The notes under the pieces are model-generated. The model was not told the origin of the DNA. It did no database searches and worked only from the letters and a program-made list of their open reading frames with translations. From Argopecten irradians (taxonomy: Eukaryota; Mollusca; Bivalvia; Pectinida; Pectinidae): a DNA stretch of 64,000 nt. The DNA lies in NCBI RefSeq assembly GCF_041381155.1, contig NC_091149.1:9626609-9690608 (forward strand). The letters run 5' to 3'. Shown here in pieces: positions 1 through 11,968 of this stretch (the stretch's first letter is position 1; every line of letters begins with the position of its first letter). The position numbers and the translations under genes are program-made.

Positions 1-105
1 CACACACACACAGCTTTTAAACGAATTTTCAACCCACGGTTATATATATAAATCAAATGATTATGGCCAAGAGGATGGAAATTCGTTGTACAAAGTAGAG
101 CCCTT

Positions 106-199
106 TTGCACTCTAACTTCCTCAGCTCGGACTAACAGCTACGTACACGCATTTGCACTCTAACTTCCTCAGCTCGGACTAACAGCTACGTACACGCAT
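106..199. repeat. 47-bp direct duplication, two copies
   Basis: A segment beginning TTGCACTCTAACTTCC and ending TACGTACACGCAT occurs twice back to back with no visible difference. This is a simple recent tandem duplication, and no function is apparent. Confidence 0.85.
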
Positions 200-978
200 T
201 CTTCAGCTGCATGGCCGGGATGTGCAGGATCACAATCTTTAATTTTAAAAATCAAATAAATAAAAACCTGAATTAACAAAATCAACTTCGATCTCTGCTG
301 TATGTTGCCTTGCTGCATATACATAGTGTGTCATGAAAGAGTGGCCTTTGATTTCCACTTTCAAGATCATATGTGGAAATCTTTTAGTTTAAATTTAGAC
401 ATCAATAACTGACAAGTCGATGTCACACCCGAGCATACATTTGTAAACACGATTAATCGCCGAGTTACCGACTTTCTACATAATTATCTTTGAATCACTA
501 TTTGGGCATGTACATGTGGTAAGTCGACATATTCCTCTGTTTATGTCGACATCTTCCGATATGATGTCGACATAATGCCTTAATTAGTCGGCAACTCGAT
601 GGCAGAAATATGCCACAATGGATTTCTACAGTAAAGATTTCGATTCATAAATTACATGTACATGTACACGCAACACGCGTTTGATTTCGCTGTGTATTTT
701 TTTTTAGTCCAAGCATATATTAAGTATGGCCTTATCTTTATATTATTACGATATTTAGGATGGTATCAACACACGAGCGAATCCATAAATAGCTCACATC
801 GTCAAATAATAGGAATTATATATATACACTCATATATGCAATGCATTTTTAACAATAAAAGGACTGTAATTTGTTATAGATTGCAATTATACGAAATATA
901 AATGCAATCTGAATAGCAGATATATGCCTATGTGTATGTATAGATATACATGTATATGTACAAAGTATGTGTATGTCT

Positions 979-1050
979 TCTGGAGTCCCGCAGGGATCCA
1001 TTTTGGACCAAGTCTTTTACCAATTTTACATTTTCGGGTTAATTGAATTT
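979..1050 (+). mobile_element. non-LTR retrotransposon reverse transcriptase remnant
   Basis: One frame reads SGVPQGSILDQVFYQFYIFG. It begins with the SGVPQGSIL signature found before the catalytic YxDD box of LINE-type reverse transcriptases. No flanking RT sequence, YxDD box or 3' tail is recognisable, so this is a short decayed fragment rather than an element. Confidence 0.6.
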
Positions 1051-1580
1051 AATTCAATGTCTTACGTAAATATAGAAGGAAAATATAAGTGAATTTGTAA
1101 AAAAAATTACACAGGGAAAAACTGTGGTGACACTTTAAAATCAATAGGTTGACAGTGAATTAATGCGGTTATAAATAAATAACTAGGATCAATTTCACCC
1201 AAGGGTATTCTTCGACAAAGTAAATATAGGCCAATATATCCACAATCTTTGGATCAGATATCGATTCTAAACTTAATGTTGTTCAAACATAAAATTATCA
1301 ATTGATCTTCATTTTCTTTGCCAATTATATGTAGAGGACAGATGGATGAATCAAAGAATAAAGAAAATGAAAAAAAGAATGAAAAAGTGGCTTACTCAGT
1401 AATGAAAGAAAAAAAAAGTGAATAAACGAACAAATTATTTTGTTATCAACAAGGGGTGTGTGCGATTTAATTAAACGATTAAGCCATTTTAAAAAGCCCT
1501 CACAGGTCTGTATCAAAAACTACAGGTCCGTCAGGATTTATACTTGAAATAATGACTTTAACCAACGGTCGAACCGGTTG

Positions 1581-3198
1581 TTCCGAATAAACGAAAACGG
1601 CCAAGACTGTCCAAACGCAAGAATTCCGGAGAAATAATGTAAATATTTTATTTAGTTATCACTTCAAATGCGTACATAAAACGTTTGAATCAGGCAGTTT
1701 ACCTTTAAGCGTTGAATTGACCATGACCATATCCACACGCACAACAAAACAAGCCGATGAGCGTTAGTTTGTTCAGAAGTTTTAAAGTGTGTCGCCTCCT
1801 CCCCCGCCTCCAGCGTAAGTAGATCGATATTTTCTAGATCCAGTCATCGATATTTTCTAAAACGGCAAACTTGCATTGTTTGTCATTAGCTTGAATCAGG
1901 AATCCATATGTATTTGTCATGATTTTACAGTAAGCTTCGTATGTTCGTGCCTTCGTCACACGTTTTTTTTCTGTTCATTTCAATTATATTGCAGCCATAA
2001 ATCTGATAGTTAAAAGTTCGTGTTTATGTAAAAGGCATTTTTTGTGTATTGACCCGAATATGCGACGGTTCATGTTACGTAATACACAGTGGGACACTGT
2101 CAGCGTTGATCACTTGCCGGCGAGAGCATCATTTGTACATCATATTCTAGTAAATCAATATCAGTCCTAGTTCTTACAGGTACACATAACTAGTCTTATA
2201 TTCATCGATCCTGTATCGCAGTGTGATCAGTTTCCTGTAGCAACGGATTTTCGTTTGCATGGAAACAGCTGCAGATGATAGCTCCTGATTGGCACATTCA
2301 TGTTTAGGCCAATATATTGATTATGTTAATCTATTGATTGGGTTTAAATGTACATGTATGGCGCCGATGATCTATATTTTATGTAACGTTCGAAACATTA
2401 GACCTGTTTACCGACAGTATCGGGTAAGTACAGTGTATCACGTATATATATAGTATTATAGTAGTACATTTGTATATCAAATTAAGAATATCAAAGTTTA
2501 AATATTGATTTTCTTGTTCCTGCATGCACATTCTTTTTAGACAGTATTGGTTTTCTGTGTATTTTCCTGACTCCGTAAATAGTGAGGATTATGTCAGGGT
2601 TGATCTGTAGGAGTGCAAACAGTATATAGAGGGGATTCATTTGTGATTTTTTTTTTGTTTCAAGACATTTTTCAGAGGTGAAAAATGAAAAGAATTCAGG
2701 AGTGGGGACATGGAAATTAAAATGATATTTCTTATAATTTAAATAATATGAACATGTGTATGCAGACTCTTTCAAAAATACATAAACATGTCCTTAAAAT
2801 ACAGCATGTTTGTGCAGATTTACTAAATGTGAGAGTATGGCTTCATTAACCTTTTTTCCAATTTTTTTTTCTGTAGCCTTTTTATCCTGGAAGTTGAAGA
2901 CAATGGCTACTAGTACACCCAGTTACCAGCCCATTGTTATAAGTGGTCCTTCGGGAAGTGGAAAAAGCACCCTGCTCGGACTACTGTTTAAGGAATTTCC
3001 AGATTGTTTCGCCTTTAGTGTATCACGTAAGTACGAAAAAAGACAATTTACCATAACAAAAAGTACTGAGAAATAAATGTACATCCTAATATAACTTGTC
3101 TAAACCGGGTGTCATACAGGCCAGTATCCAGATTATATAGGTTTTCTTTAAATTCTTTTTCTAAACAGTGGTTCAACAAAAACTACATTTGCCACATT
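1581..3198. repeat. tandem segmental duplication, unit 1 (1618 bp)
   Basis: This unit begins TTCCGAATAAACGAAAACGG and ends TTTGCCACATT. It is repeated immediately downstream at 3199-4820. The two copies differ only by scattered substitutions and small indels, mainly in T tracts. Each holds the first coding exon of the guanylate kinase (2903-3026 here), its donor, a likely 5'-UTR intron acceptor (AG at 2875-2876) and a donor-like GTAAGTA at 2424 that could close a noncoding first exon. Confidence 0.95.
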
Positions 3199-6100
3199 TT
3201 CCGAATAAACGAAAACGGCCACGACTGTCCAAACGCAAGAATTCCGGAGAAATAATGTAAATATTTTATTTAGTTATCACTTCAAATGCGTACATAAAAC
3301 GTTTGAATCAGGCAGTTTACCTTTAAGCGTTGAATTGACCATGACCATATCCACACGCACAACAAAACAAGCCGATGAGCGTTAGTTTGTTCAGAAGTTT
3401 TAAAGTGTGTCGCCTCCTCCCCCGCCTCCAGCGTAAGTAGATCGATATTTTCTAGATCCAGTCATCGATATTTTCTAAAACGGCAAACTTGCATTGTTTG
3501 TCATTAGCTTGAATCAGGAATCCATATGTATTTGTCATGATTTTACAGTAAGCTTCGTCTGTTCGTGCCTTCGTCACACGTTTTTTTTTTTCTCTGTTCA
3601 TTTCAATTATCATGCAGCCATAAATCTGGATAGTTAAAAGTTCGTGTTTATGTAAAAGGCATTTTTTGTGTATTGACCCGAATAAGCGACGGTTCATGTT
3701 ACGTAATACACAGTGGGACACTGTCAGCGTTGATCACTTGCCGGCGAGAGCATCATTTGTACATCATATTCTAGTAAATCAATATCAGTCCTAGTTCTTA
3801 CAGGTACACATAACTAGTCTTATATTCATCGATCCTGTATCGCAGTGTGATCAGTTTCCTGTAGCAACGGATTTTCGTTTGCATGGAAACAGCTGCAGAT
3901 GATAGCTCCTGATTGGCACATTCATGTTTAGGCCAATATATTGATTATGTTAATCTATTGATTGGGTTTAAATGTACATGTATGGCGCCGATGATCTATA
4001 TTTTATGTAACGTTCGAAACATTAGACCTGTTTACCGACAGTATCGGGTAAGTACAGTGTATCACGTATATATATAGTATTATAGTAGTACATTTGTATA
4101 TCAAATTAAGAATATCAAAGTTTAAATATTGATTTTCTTGTTCCTGCATGCACATTCTTTTTAGACAGTATTGGTTTTCTGTGTATTTTCCTGACTCCGT
4201 AAATAGTGAGGATTATGTCAGGGTTGATCTGTAGGAGTGCAAACAGTATATAGAGGGGATTCATTTGTGATTTTTTTTTTGTTTCAAGACATTTTTCAGA
4301 GGTGAAAAATGAAAAGAATTCAGGAGTGGGGACATGGAAATTAAAATGATATTTCTTATAATTTAAATAATATGAACATGTGTATGCAGACTCTTTCAAA
4401 AATACATAAACATGTCCTTAAAATACAGCATGTTTGTGCAGATTTACTAAATGTGAGAGTATGGCTTCATTAACCTTTTTTTTCCAATTTTTTTTTCTGT
4501 AGCCTTTTTATCCTGGAAGTTGAAGACAATGGCTACTAGTACACCCAGTTACCAGCCCATTGTTATAAGTGGTCCTTCGGGAAGTGGAAAAAGCACCCTG
4601 CTCGGACTACTGTTTAAGGAATTTCCAGATTGTTTCGCCTTTAGTGTATCACGTAAGTACGAAAAAAGACAATTTACCATAACAAAAAGTACTGAGAAAT
4701 AAATGTACATCCTAACTTGTCTAAACCGGGTGTCATACAGGCCAGTATCCAGATTATATAGGTTTTCTTTAATTTTTTTTTTCTAAACAGTGGTTCAACA
4801 AAAACTACATTTGCCACATTTACATGTAAACTACTCCACTTTTTCTCCACTCTTTCATTTTCCTCTCATACACTGGAAATTACAGCGTTCTTTATTATTA
4901 TTATTGAAAAGGGGATGAGTGGGGGGTAAGAAAAGGGGATGAGTGGGGGGTAAGAAAAGAAAATAAAAGAAGAATGAGAAAGGGGGGGAAGGAGGAAAAG
5001 GGGGATAAGGATATGAAGAGAGATGGTAGCTTAGGAGGATTAAATATGCTGTCTAAAAATATTTAAGTGAGTCCTTTATGGAAAATAAGTATATAAACTA
5101 ATATATAAACAATTAACATCAGGGGAAAGAGAGAAAAAAGGGAAAAAAGGACAAAAATTGGATATAAATATACAGGTTTTAATTACTGTAAAAATATCCT
5201 ACCACTGGAATGCACAAGGCTACAAATTAGACAAGGGCCAGTGGACTATTTTAGTCTTTGATTTAGAAGAGCCTAAATGTGTCTTCAGGGGTGAATTAGT
5301 TAAATGCAATGTAAAATGGATTGATGTTTCAGATGTGATAGATATTTTAGTTATTTTGTTCTCATTAAATATTTTAATTCTTCTAATGTTGCATTTGAGA
5401 GAAAGGAAATCTGTGAAATGATATACTAGTACGGTAAAACTTCAGTTAGTTCGAACAAAATTAAATAAATATTGATGGACCAATTCAAATTATCCGAAAT
5501 TGAGCTTTAGGAAAAAAACGTGAGTTCAAACTATTTGAGTTGAAATCGATAAAAATCAGTTTTGAGTACCGATGTACCTGGCATAAGCAATGTAAGGCAG
5601 AAACTCTATAGGAAACATATATAGATTGCTGATTAACCTCAATTTCTTGTAAACACAAGCATTTAATTTGTGAATTTATAATTAATTGCGGAATGAATGC
5701 CGCTTGCATATGTGCGCACGTAGACAAGGCCCCAAAACAGCACCGTTCTCGATCGCAGCCTAGAATGAAGAAATCGACGTGACCCGCTAAATGAGATAGA
5801 GACTTTATTCAAACCACAGAAAATCTAGTTTGATCTTTGTAATAATTCGTAACACCCCACTGTTAATTAATTTTTTTTTTAGTTAAAGAAAGTCTGGTTG
5901 CATTTACGAAACTGCTGATGAAAATATTTGTTTACATTCAGTTCGTAAAAATTAGGTCACAATCGCACTGTGACTGTCAGATTATCCAAAACCAGATTGC
6001 ACATATTTTCTGCTTCTAAAATAGGACACGTTACTAGTTTTAAGCTGATGAAAAGCTACATATGATATCTATTGTTTAATTTGCCAACGAGTGGATTGTT

Positions 6101-9100
6101 TGGGCTGTAGCTGAATATATATGTAATCACACCCACTTGCTGTGACCCAGCGGCTGGCTTTTGATGCTCGCTATGACACCTCGTAACTGGCCTGTCCAAG
6201 CCAGCGTGAGGCACATGTTTACAGGTAATTTAACTCCTTGATTGGCTAACTAAAGATAGACTGAATGCATATTTTAATGACAACTTAAACTGATATCTGT
6301 ATCTAGATTGGACTTCACAAACATTGGCGATTTCTTCCATGTATTTCCATCAGGTACAGCGAGTTCAAATTTATATTGTCGGGGCCTAAGATTAATATTT
6401 TGCCTTGCTGTTTTGTGTATGATATAACAGCATTAATTTATTGATGCCTTAGAATGATCATGTTAATTCTTTATCTGTTGTATGGTCATCATAATGATCA
6501 TTTATACAATCTTTATTCCAAACATTGTTGTTGCAATATGAAAAATATGTCATCATTTTTGGGGATCCCATTTGCCGACAAAAATCTTTTTACGTACATA
6601 ATTTGACGTGTTCCAACTATCCGAAATAGGATTGAATATAAAAAGTCAGTGTTCGAACTATCACTTGTTAAAAATCATTGTTTTTCCGGAAAAAAATGTG
6701 TGTTCAAATTATCCAGCGGTTCTAATTAACCGGAGATTTACCATATATCTGTTAACAGGATATGACCATATTAAAATCCTCTGATACCCAAATGAATGAT
6801 GCAGGTCCGATAGACCTTTTGTGTTTCAGTATGTTAGTATTGTAATGAACTACCTACCCGGTATACAGGGATAAATTATCATTTTGTGAGTTAGACTTTC
6901 ATGTAGATATGAATGCGATTGTGATATTTAAATACTGTTTATCATGATCTGGCCTCAGGATAAGTCATAAAACAATCTTAAGTCGAAATTTTTGGAAAAC
7001 TGTCTAAGTTTACACCAATCAAAGAAGACGTTACAAAAAGTTACATCATTTCTGATTGACTAAGTCTAAAATTAATTAAGTCTAAGATTGTTTCATGATC
7101 CTGGAACCTGGATCAAATTTCTGTAACATCATTGATATGTTAACGTTTTTCTTTTTAATTTTTCAGATACAACACGAAAGCCCCGTTCAGGAGAGGAGGA
7201 TGGGAAAGGTACATTGTAATTTAAAAACTCTTGACAGTGTAATATACATATGAAATGTAAACATATACTTATTTTAGCGCAAATGTAGAAAACTATAAAC
7301 TATGGTTCATTAGCGCTGATATTGATTAATGTAATTTTGTGGTCCAACACCAGAAATACTTTTATACAAAATTTAGTGCTGAGATCATAATGTATGATGA
7401 CTGAGATTATAATGTATGATAACTGAGGTTGATTTTGTTTTCAGACTATCACTTTGTGGAAAAAGAGGTATTTGCAGAAATGATCGAGAACGGAGACTTT
7501 CTGGAGCATGCTCAGTTCTCAGCTAACTGCTATGGAACAAGGTTGGTTTTTTTCTTTATTATACCCCCGTAGGTGGGGGGAGGGATGTATACTGGAACAA
7601 GGTTATATGTCTGTTTGTCTGTCTGTAGACACAACTTTGTCCGGTGAACTCCTCCTAAACGACTCCACAGAATTTGATAAAATTTGGTAAATAGAACCCT
7701 GACATAAAGGGGAGTTAAGTAAATTATATAGGTTTCTGCAATGTCTGCTATTAATGGAGTTATTTTCTAAATTTGTGCAGCGATGGTTATAAGTCATTCA
7801 CTTTGGCAACAGTTCTAGTTAAAAAAAATTCTGTGAAACATGGTTAAAAATGAAATTTATTTACTTTATTATTGACTAGAGCCCTATCCGGGCCTCCAAC
7901 TTACGATCTAAGGCACCCAATCGCCTAGCCAAACATACCTGCACCTTCTACCACTGCGCCACATATCCACATCCCCAAAAAAGGTTCGATATGCTGACAT
8001 GATCACTCTCCGGAAATTGTCAAATTAAATCTTTGGATCTACAACACATATTGCATATGATACATTGTGTTTAGTAAATATTAAATATCAAAGAAACACA
8101 ATTTAACAAAGCATGACAATTTATTGACTTGTGCCCTATCCGGGCCTTTCACTCACGATCTACGGCACCCTATCACCTAGTCAAACATACCTGCACCTTC
8201 TACCACTGCGCCACATCCACGTCCCCAAAAAAGGACGTTTCTAGGACGAAGTGATGGTCGGTTCGATATGCTGACATGATCACTGTGATTATTGTTTCTT
8301 TGAATAGACGTAGACAAACAGGAATGTGAAACAGGCCTTCTTGGACTCTTATTATGTTACTTGATTGTGCTACTGTTTCTATGGACTGTGCCAGTGTGGT
8401 AGTGGTTAAGATGTCCTATTACCACAAGTTCACCACCTCTGGGTTGTGAGTTTGAATCATGTGGGTAGATGGTTTTTCTCTGGGTACTCCGACTTTCCTC
8501 CACCAATAACCCTGGCACATCATTAAATAACTGGCTGCTAATTGGATGCTTAACCAATCCTCCCTCCCAATGAAAGAGAAATTGAAAAAAAAAAAACCTG
8601 AAAAAAAAATATATTTGAAAAGTACTTAATTTTTGTGATCAATTTTGTTTATAGCAAGCAGTCAGTGAAATCCATTCAGAGTACAGGGAGGATTTGTTTT
8701 CTTGACGTGGAAATCAATGGTGTAAAGAGTATCAAGAAAACAGACCTGGCTGCTAGATATGTTTTTGTACAGCCTCCTAACATGGAAGTTCTGGTAATGA
8801 TTTTTTATCTGTCAAAACTTTGTTTGAAAATTCAAATTATGCCATGTGATAGTCGCTAAATGGGTCAGATGTCAACAGCTAAAAATATACACATGCTTTG
8901 AAAATTTTTTTTTTTTTTCTTCCCTGTGGCTGCCGCAATCTGCATTCGGTGACCAGAAAAGTTAAAAAAAAATGACCCCAATTCCGCCATTTTGCCATAA
9001 ACAAACGTAATAATTATAGGTGTTCCAAATGTACACATCGATCTTTAATTTATATCACAGACTTTGATATCAATTCAAAATATAATTGAGTTAAAATGAA

Positions 9101-11931
9101 TTAAAACAATAACAAAATGACACTTTCTAACTTCATTATATTTCAATTTATTCTAGAAGTTAGAACACATATAAAATCATTGTGAAAGACATCAATATCA
9201 AAACCGCGGTCATCTCAATTCTGATCAGTGTGAGTTATTCTATTAAGAGTCTACTCTCTAGCAAGAGACCACTTTTCAATTTCCCTAGGATGGTCTCTTA
9301 ATAAAAATTGGACTGTATATTATCTTATCTCCAAAATTGCCTGGTTTTCATATAGTCATATTCTTGTTTACAGAAGGAGAGATTAGTTGGACGGGGGACA
9401 GAATCAGATGACAGTCTTAAACGACGACTCGATTCAGCGCAAGAGGCCCTTGATTATGGTTAGTATTGACAATTTGAAGAACAGTGGAAAGTAAACTAGA
9501 CATATAGAGATTGGAAAATCCTTCATCGTGTTATCTCTCTAATATAATTAGACTAATAGAATCTTACATGGGTCTGTGAAGTGGACAGGGATATCTCAAC
9601 CCGAGTGAAAGATTTTGGCAGGTCAACCCGAGGCTTGCCGAGGGTTGACGGCCAAAATCTTTCACTCGGGTTGAGATATCTCTGTCCACTTCACAGACCC
9701 ATGTAAGATTCTTTTTCTCCCATACTTGGTACGTCCTTACATAACACTGGCTGTTATAATAGGACATTAAACTAATAAAACCACGCCATCTTTACTGTAT
9801 TTTGTCTGAAGATCCCAGCAGCACACACAATTATTCCAGTTATTCCCCCATAAACTTCACTTTGTCTTAGTTTATATAGTAGAAGGCAAGTGAATGTAAT
9901 TATAGTAATATTGAGGCTTTTTTACCACCTATGTGTTAAAAATGCATATTGCATTTCTGTATGTAAATAAAAAATAATGATCTATTACAATAATTCATCA
10001 TTGACATTAATTTGATCGAAATTCATAATTTTAGTTAAAAAGCTGTTAGTGCAAACAAATATGTTCACTGTTGTTTCATTTTTGTTTTAGCCAATGAGGA
10101 CGGAGCATATGATCACATAATAGTAAACGATGATTTAGATGAAGCCTACAGTAGATTAAAGTTGGTGGTAGCTGACGTGAGTATCTCTATTTTCAAACAA
10201 TCATTCTCCAGAGGGAGAAAATAAATATGATTTAAACATTACAAATTTCTCTTCTTTTACAAATGTTTGGTCTCTTGGCCATGTTTAGGTACATGGAAAC
10301 AAAATCCAGCTATGTGAAATCCCTCTATATCTTAACAAAATCCAGCTATCTGAAATCCCTCTTAGACTAGAACTTAACAAAATCCAGCTATGTGAAATCC
10401 CTCTAGAACTTAACAAAATCCAGCTATGTGAAATCCCTCTAGAACTTAACAAAATCCAGCTATGTGAAATCCCTGTAGAACTTAACAAAATCCAGCTATG
10501 TGAAATCCCTGTAGAACTTAACAAAATCCAGCTATGTGAAATCCCTGTAGAACTTAACAAAATCCAGCTATGTGAAATCCCTGTAGAACTTAACAAAATC
10601 CAGCTATGTGAAATCCCTCTAGAACTTAACAAAATCCAGCTATGTGAAATCCCTCTCTAGAACTTAACAAAATCCAGCTATGTGAAATCCCTCTAGAACT
10701 TAACAAAATCCAGCTATGTGAAATCCCTGTAGAACTTAACAAAATCCAGCTATGTGAAATCCCTGTAGAACTTAACAAAATCCAGCTATGTGAAATCCCT
10801 GTAGAACTTAACAAAATCCAGCTATGTGAAATCCCTCTAGAACTTAACAAAATCCAGCTATGTGAAATCCCTGTAGAACTTAACAAAATCCAGCTATGTG
10901 AAATCCCTCTAGAACTTAACAAAATCCAGCTATGTGAAATCCCTCTAGAACTTAACAAAATCCAGCTATGTGAAATCCCTCTAGAACTTAACAAAATCCA
11001 GCTATGTGAAATCCCTCTAGAACTTAACAAAATCCAGCTATGTGAAATCCCTCTAGAACTTAACAAAATCCAGCTATGTGAAATCCCTCTAAAACTTAAC
11101 AAAATCCAGCTATGTGAAATCCCTCTAGAACTTCTTGATAATTATGATGCTTTAGCAATAATGATGTCATAGATATTATGACGTCATAAACACCATTTAC
11201 TGTTTCAGATCTTATGTGAAATCCCTCTAGAACTTAACAAAATCCAGCTATTGAAATCCTCTAACTTACAAAAGCATTAAACTAACTTAACAAAATCCAG
11301 CTATGTGAAATCCCTCTAGAACTTAACAAAATCTATGTGAAATCCTAGAACTTCTTGATAATTATGATGCTTTAGCAATAATGATGTCATAGATATATGA
11401 GTCATAAACACCATTTACTGTTTCAGTATCTTTAGCCTAGAAGCAACATTCTCTCATGTCTTCCTGTCTGTGTTAAATAGAAAACTGGCTTTTAATTACA
11501 ATATTTTGGTTCTGTTGGTTTAAAATCCTTTTAACTGCCAGGGTCATTTAAGGATGTGCTAGGATTGGGAGGTGGGAGGAAAGCAGAAGTACCCGGAGAA
11601 AAACCACCAACCAGAAGTCTGTATCTAGTAACTGGGATTTAAACTATCGACCCAGATGTGGAGGACTTGTGGTTATATGTTTGGACATCTTAACCACTCG
11701 GCCACTGCAGCCCATGTCTTATTGATATTTCTTACACTAGGGCCAGGACAAAAAAGCCAGCCACCGCAGACTGTTTCTTAATACATTGTGGCTTCATATT
11801 TGTTACAGGACATTTGATACGTTTTGACTTTCTTGAAATAAATGTGTTTTTTTTTCTCAAAAATTGAATTCTTAATTATAAAAATTTGGTTTTATTTACA
11901 GGATATAAAGAAGATGAAAGAGGGAAAATAA
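2903..11931 (+). CDS. GUK1: guanylate kinase (GMP kinase), 200 aa, seven coding exons
   Basis: This enzyme transfers phosphate from ATP to GMP or dGMP in the cytosol, supplying GDP for GTP synthesis. Coding exons are 2903-3026 (or its duplicate 4529-4652), 7167-7208, 7445-7541, 8655-8793, 9374-9458, 10091-10176 and 11902-11931. All junctions are GT-AG, the phases match and the stop is TAA. The protein has the P-loop GPSGSGKST at residues 15-23. The [18 protein letters not shown] stretch after it is the GMP-binding signature, followed by the [19 protein letters not shown] segment and [10 protein letters not shown]. Length fits the family (human is about 197 aa). The start ATG at 2903 precedes the kinase core directly, and an upstream in-frame ATG at 2837 probably lies in an intron. 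Intron 7 carries a large minisatellite. The identification is firm; which first exon is used is unknown. Confidence 0.93.
3199..4820. repeat. tandem segmental duplication, unit 2 (1622 bp)
   Basis: This is the second copy of the 1581-3198 unit. It contains an intact second copy of the first coding exon (4529-4652), the same candidate acceptor (AG at 4501-4502) and the donor-like GTAAGTA at 4048. The very low divergence means the duplication is either recent or an assembly artefact from two haplotypes. Confidence 0.95.
4529..4652 (+). CDS. GUK1: duplicated first coding exon of guanylate kinase
   Basis: This copy encodes the same 41 residues as 2903-3026, including the P-loop, and ends at an identical donor (C|GTAAGT). 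It is closer to exon 2 and could be the functional one. From the candidate acceptor (4501-4502) to the donor the exon is 150 nt, exactly 50 codons. If both copies were spliced in, the frame would stay open: the join reads PFLSWKLKT before the second ATG. The result would be a protein with two P-loops. Transcript data would be needed to choose among the alternatives. Confidence 0.85.
5242..5301. mobile_element. CCCCTGAA fold-back MITE, 5'-truncated copy
   Basis: It matches the right two thirds of the element seen at 30132-30219: a TTTAGTCTTTGATTTAGAAGAG core, then the terminal TTCAGGGGTGAATTAGTT. The left arm is missing. Confidence 0.65.
5432..6743. mobile_element. pogo/Tigger-like DNA transposon remnant, about 1.3 kb
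   Basis: The left end reads CGGTAAAACTTCAGTTAGTTCG. The right end, reverse-complemented, reads TGGTAAATCTCCGGTTAATTAG. These are imperfect terminal inverted repeats, flanked by TA dinucleotides at 5430-5431 and 6744-6745 as expected for TA-target elements. Inner subterminal GTTCGAAC/TTCAAATTATCC motifs recur at both ends. No intact transposase frame is present, so it is non-autonomous or decayed. Confidence 0.65.
7556..7800. repeat. interspersed repeat, about 240 bp
   Basis: It starts TTATACCCCCGTAGG, continues through the alternating GTCTGTTTGTCTGTCTGTAG tract and ACACAACTTTGTCCGG, and ends near TTGTGCAGCG. A related copy lies in opposite orientation at about 50790-51002. It sits in guanylate kinase intron 3. 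The family is dispersed, but I cannot assign its class. Confidence 0.65.
7868..8030 (-). mobile_element. tRNA-derived SINE, copy 1
   Basis: On the minus strand it contains GTGGCGCAGTGGTAGAAGG, a tRNA A-box-like head, followed by a conserved body ending GCCCGGATAGGGC. A second copy lies 260 bp downstream at about 8128-8290. Both are in guanylate kinase intron 4. The tRNA-like head lacks a full cloverleaf, so this is a SINE or remnant rather than a tRNA gene. Confidence 0.55.
8128..8290 (-). mobile_element. tRNA-derived SINE, copy 2
   Basis: It is a close match to 7868-8030, with the same GCGCAGTGGTAGAAGG head on the minus strand. It also shares the stretch reading TTCGATATGCTGACATGATC on the plus strand. 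The two direct copies may come from local duplication. Confidence 0.55.
8385..8575 (+). mobile_element. tRNA-derived SINE (TAGTGGTTAAG family)
   Basis: The head TAGTGGTTAAGATGTCC and a B-box-like GAGTTTGAATC are followed by TTTTTCTCTGGGTACTCC, GACTTTCCTCCACC and an ACTGGCTG tail. Related copies are at 11536-11712 (minus), 31044-31110, 50640-50740 and 52970-53700. I recall similar SINEs as common in bivalves. Confidence 0.65.
9559..9711. mobile_element. 153-bp near-perfect palindrome (fold-back MITE)
   Basis: The left arm GAATCTTACATGGGTCTGTG is matched by its reverse complement at 9692-9711. The arms pair over about 70 bp with only a few mismatches. The centre reads AACCCGAGGCTTGCCGAGGG. A second palindrome with the same centre in opposite orientation is at 16464-16616. 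It sits in guanylate kinase intron 6. Confidence 0.8.
9733..9781 (+). mobile_element. SINE 3'-tail remnant
   Basis: The fragment reads GTCCTTACATAACACTGGCTG followed by TATAATAGGACATTAAAC. It matches the 3' end of the TAGTGGTTAAG SINE family and another tail at 51941-51985. Confidence 0.45.
10285..11345. repeat. 36-bp minisatellite in guanylate kinase intron 7
   Basis: About 24 head-to-tail units are based on AACTTAACAAAATCCAGC + TATGTGAAATCCCTCTAG. Variants end CTGTAG or CTCTAG. The array is broken at 11128-11215 by a unique segment. That segment recurs at 11345-11428, so the flank was duplicated together with a few units. Because 36 is divisible by 3, the minus strand stays open and reads a 12-residue repeat ([12 protein letters not shown]). 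I treat this as noncoding. Confidence 0.95.
11536..11712 (-). mobile_element. tRNA-derived SINE, minus orientation
   Basis: It is the reverse complement of the 8385-8575 family. The plus strand shows GGAGGAAAGCAGAAGTACCC, then GGAGAAAAACCACC, and ends CATCTTAACCACTCGGCCAC. It lies in the last guanylate kinase intron. Confidence 0.6.
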
Positions 11932-11962
11932 GTAATCATCTTGTTAGAATTTATATATATGA

Positions 11963-11968
11963 AATAAA
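11963..11968 (+). promoter_or_regulatory. candidate polyadenylation signal, guanylate kinase
   Basis: AATAAA lies 32 bases after the TAA stop. Other AATAAA or ATTAAA hexamers follow in this AT-rich region, so actual use is uncertain. Confidence 0.35.

Larger units (their letters stand above)
1..1580. other. 5' flank, no gene seen
   Basis: AT-rich sequence upstream of the guanylate kinase gene. It opens with the end of a CA microsatellite (1-12). A 47-bp segment is repeated directly at 106-152 and 153-199. An RT remnant sits at 979-1050. Open frames here are short and have no recognisable product. Confidence 0.6.
4821..7166 (+). other. guanylate kinase intron between first and second coding exons
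   Basis: Noncoding. It holds a purine-rich stretch (about 4905-5000, repeated GGGGATGAGTGGGGGG), a truncated fold-back element (5242-5301) and a pogo-like DNA transposon (5432-6743). The open frame at 5158-5421 runs through the fold-back element and resembles no protein I recognise. Confidence 0.6.

Noticed and set aside
2491..2775. 94-aa minus-strand frame, duplicated at 4115-4399
   Set aside because: It lies in the putative 5'-UTR intron and is repeated only because the whole 1.6-kb unit is. No protein similarity is recognised.
10285..11102. Long minus-strand open frames reading a 12-residue repeat ([12 protein letters not shown])
   Set aside because: They come from a 36-bp intronic minisatellite whose length is a multiple of three. 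There are no unique flanks, splice context or family resemblance.
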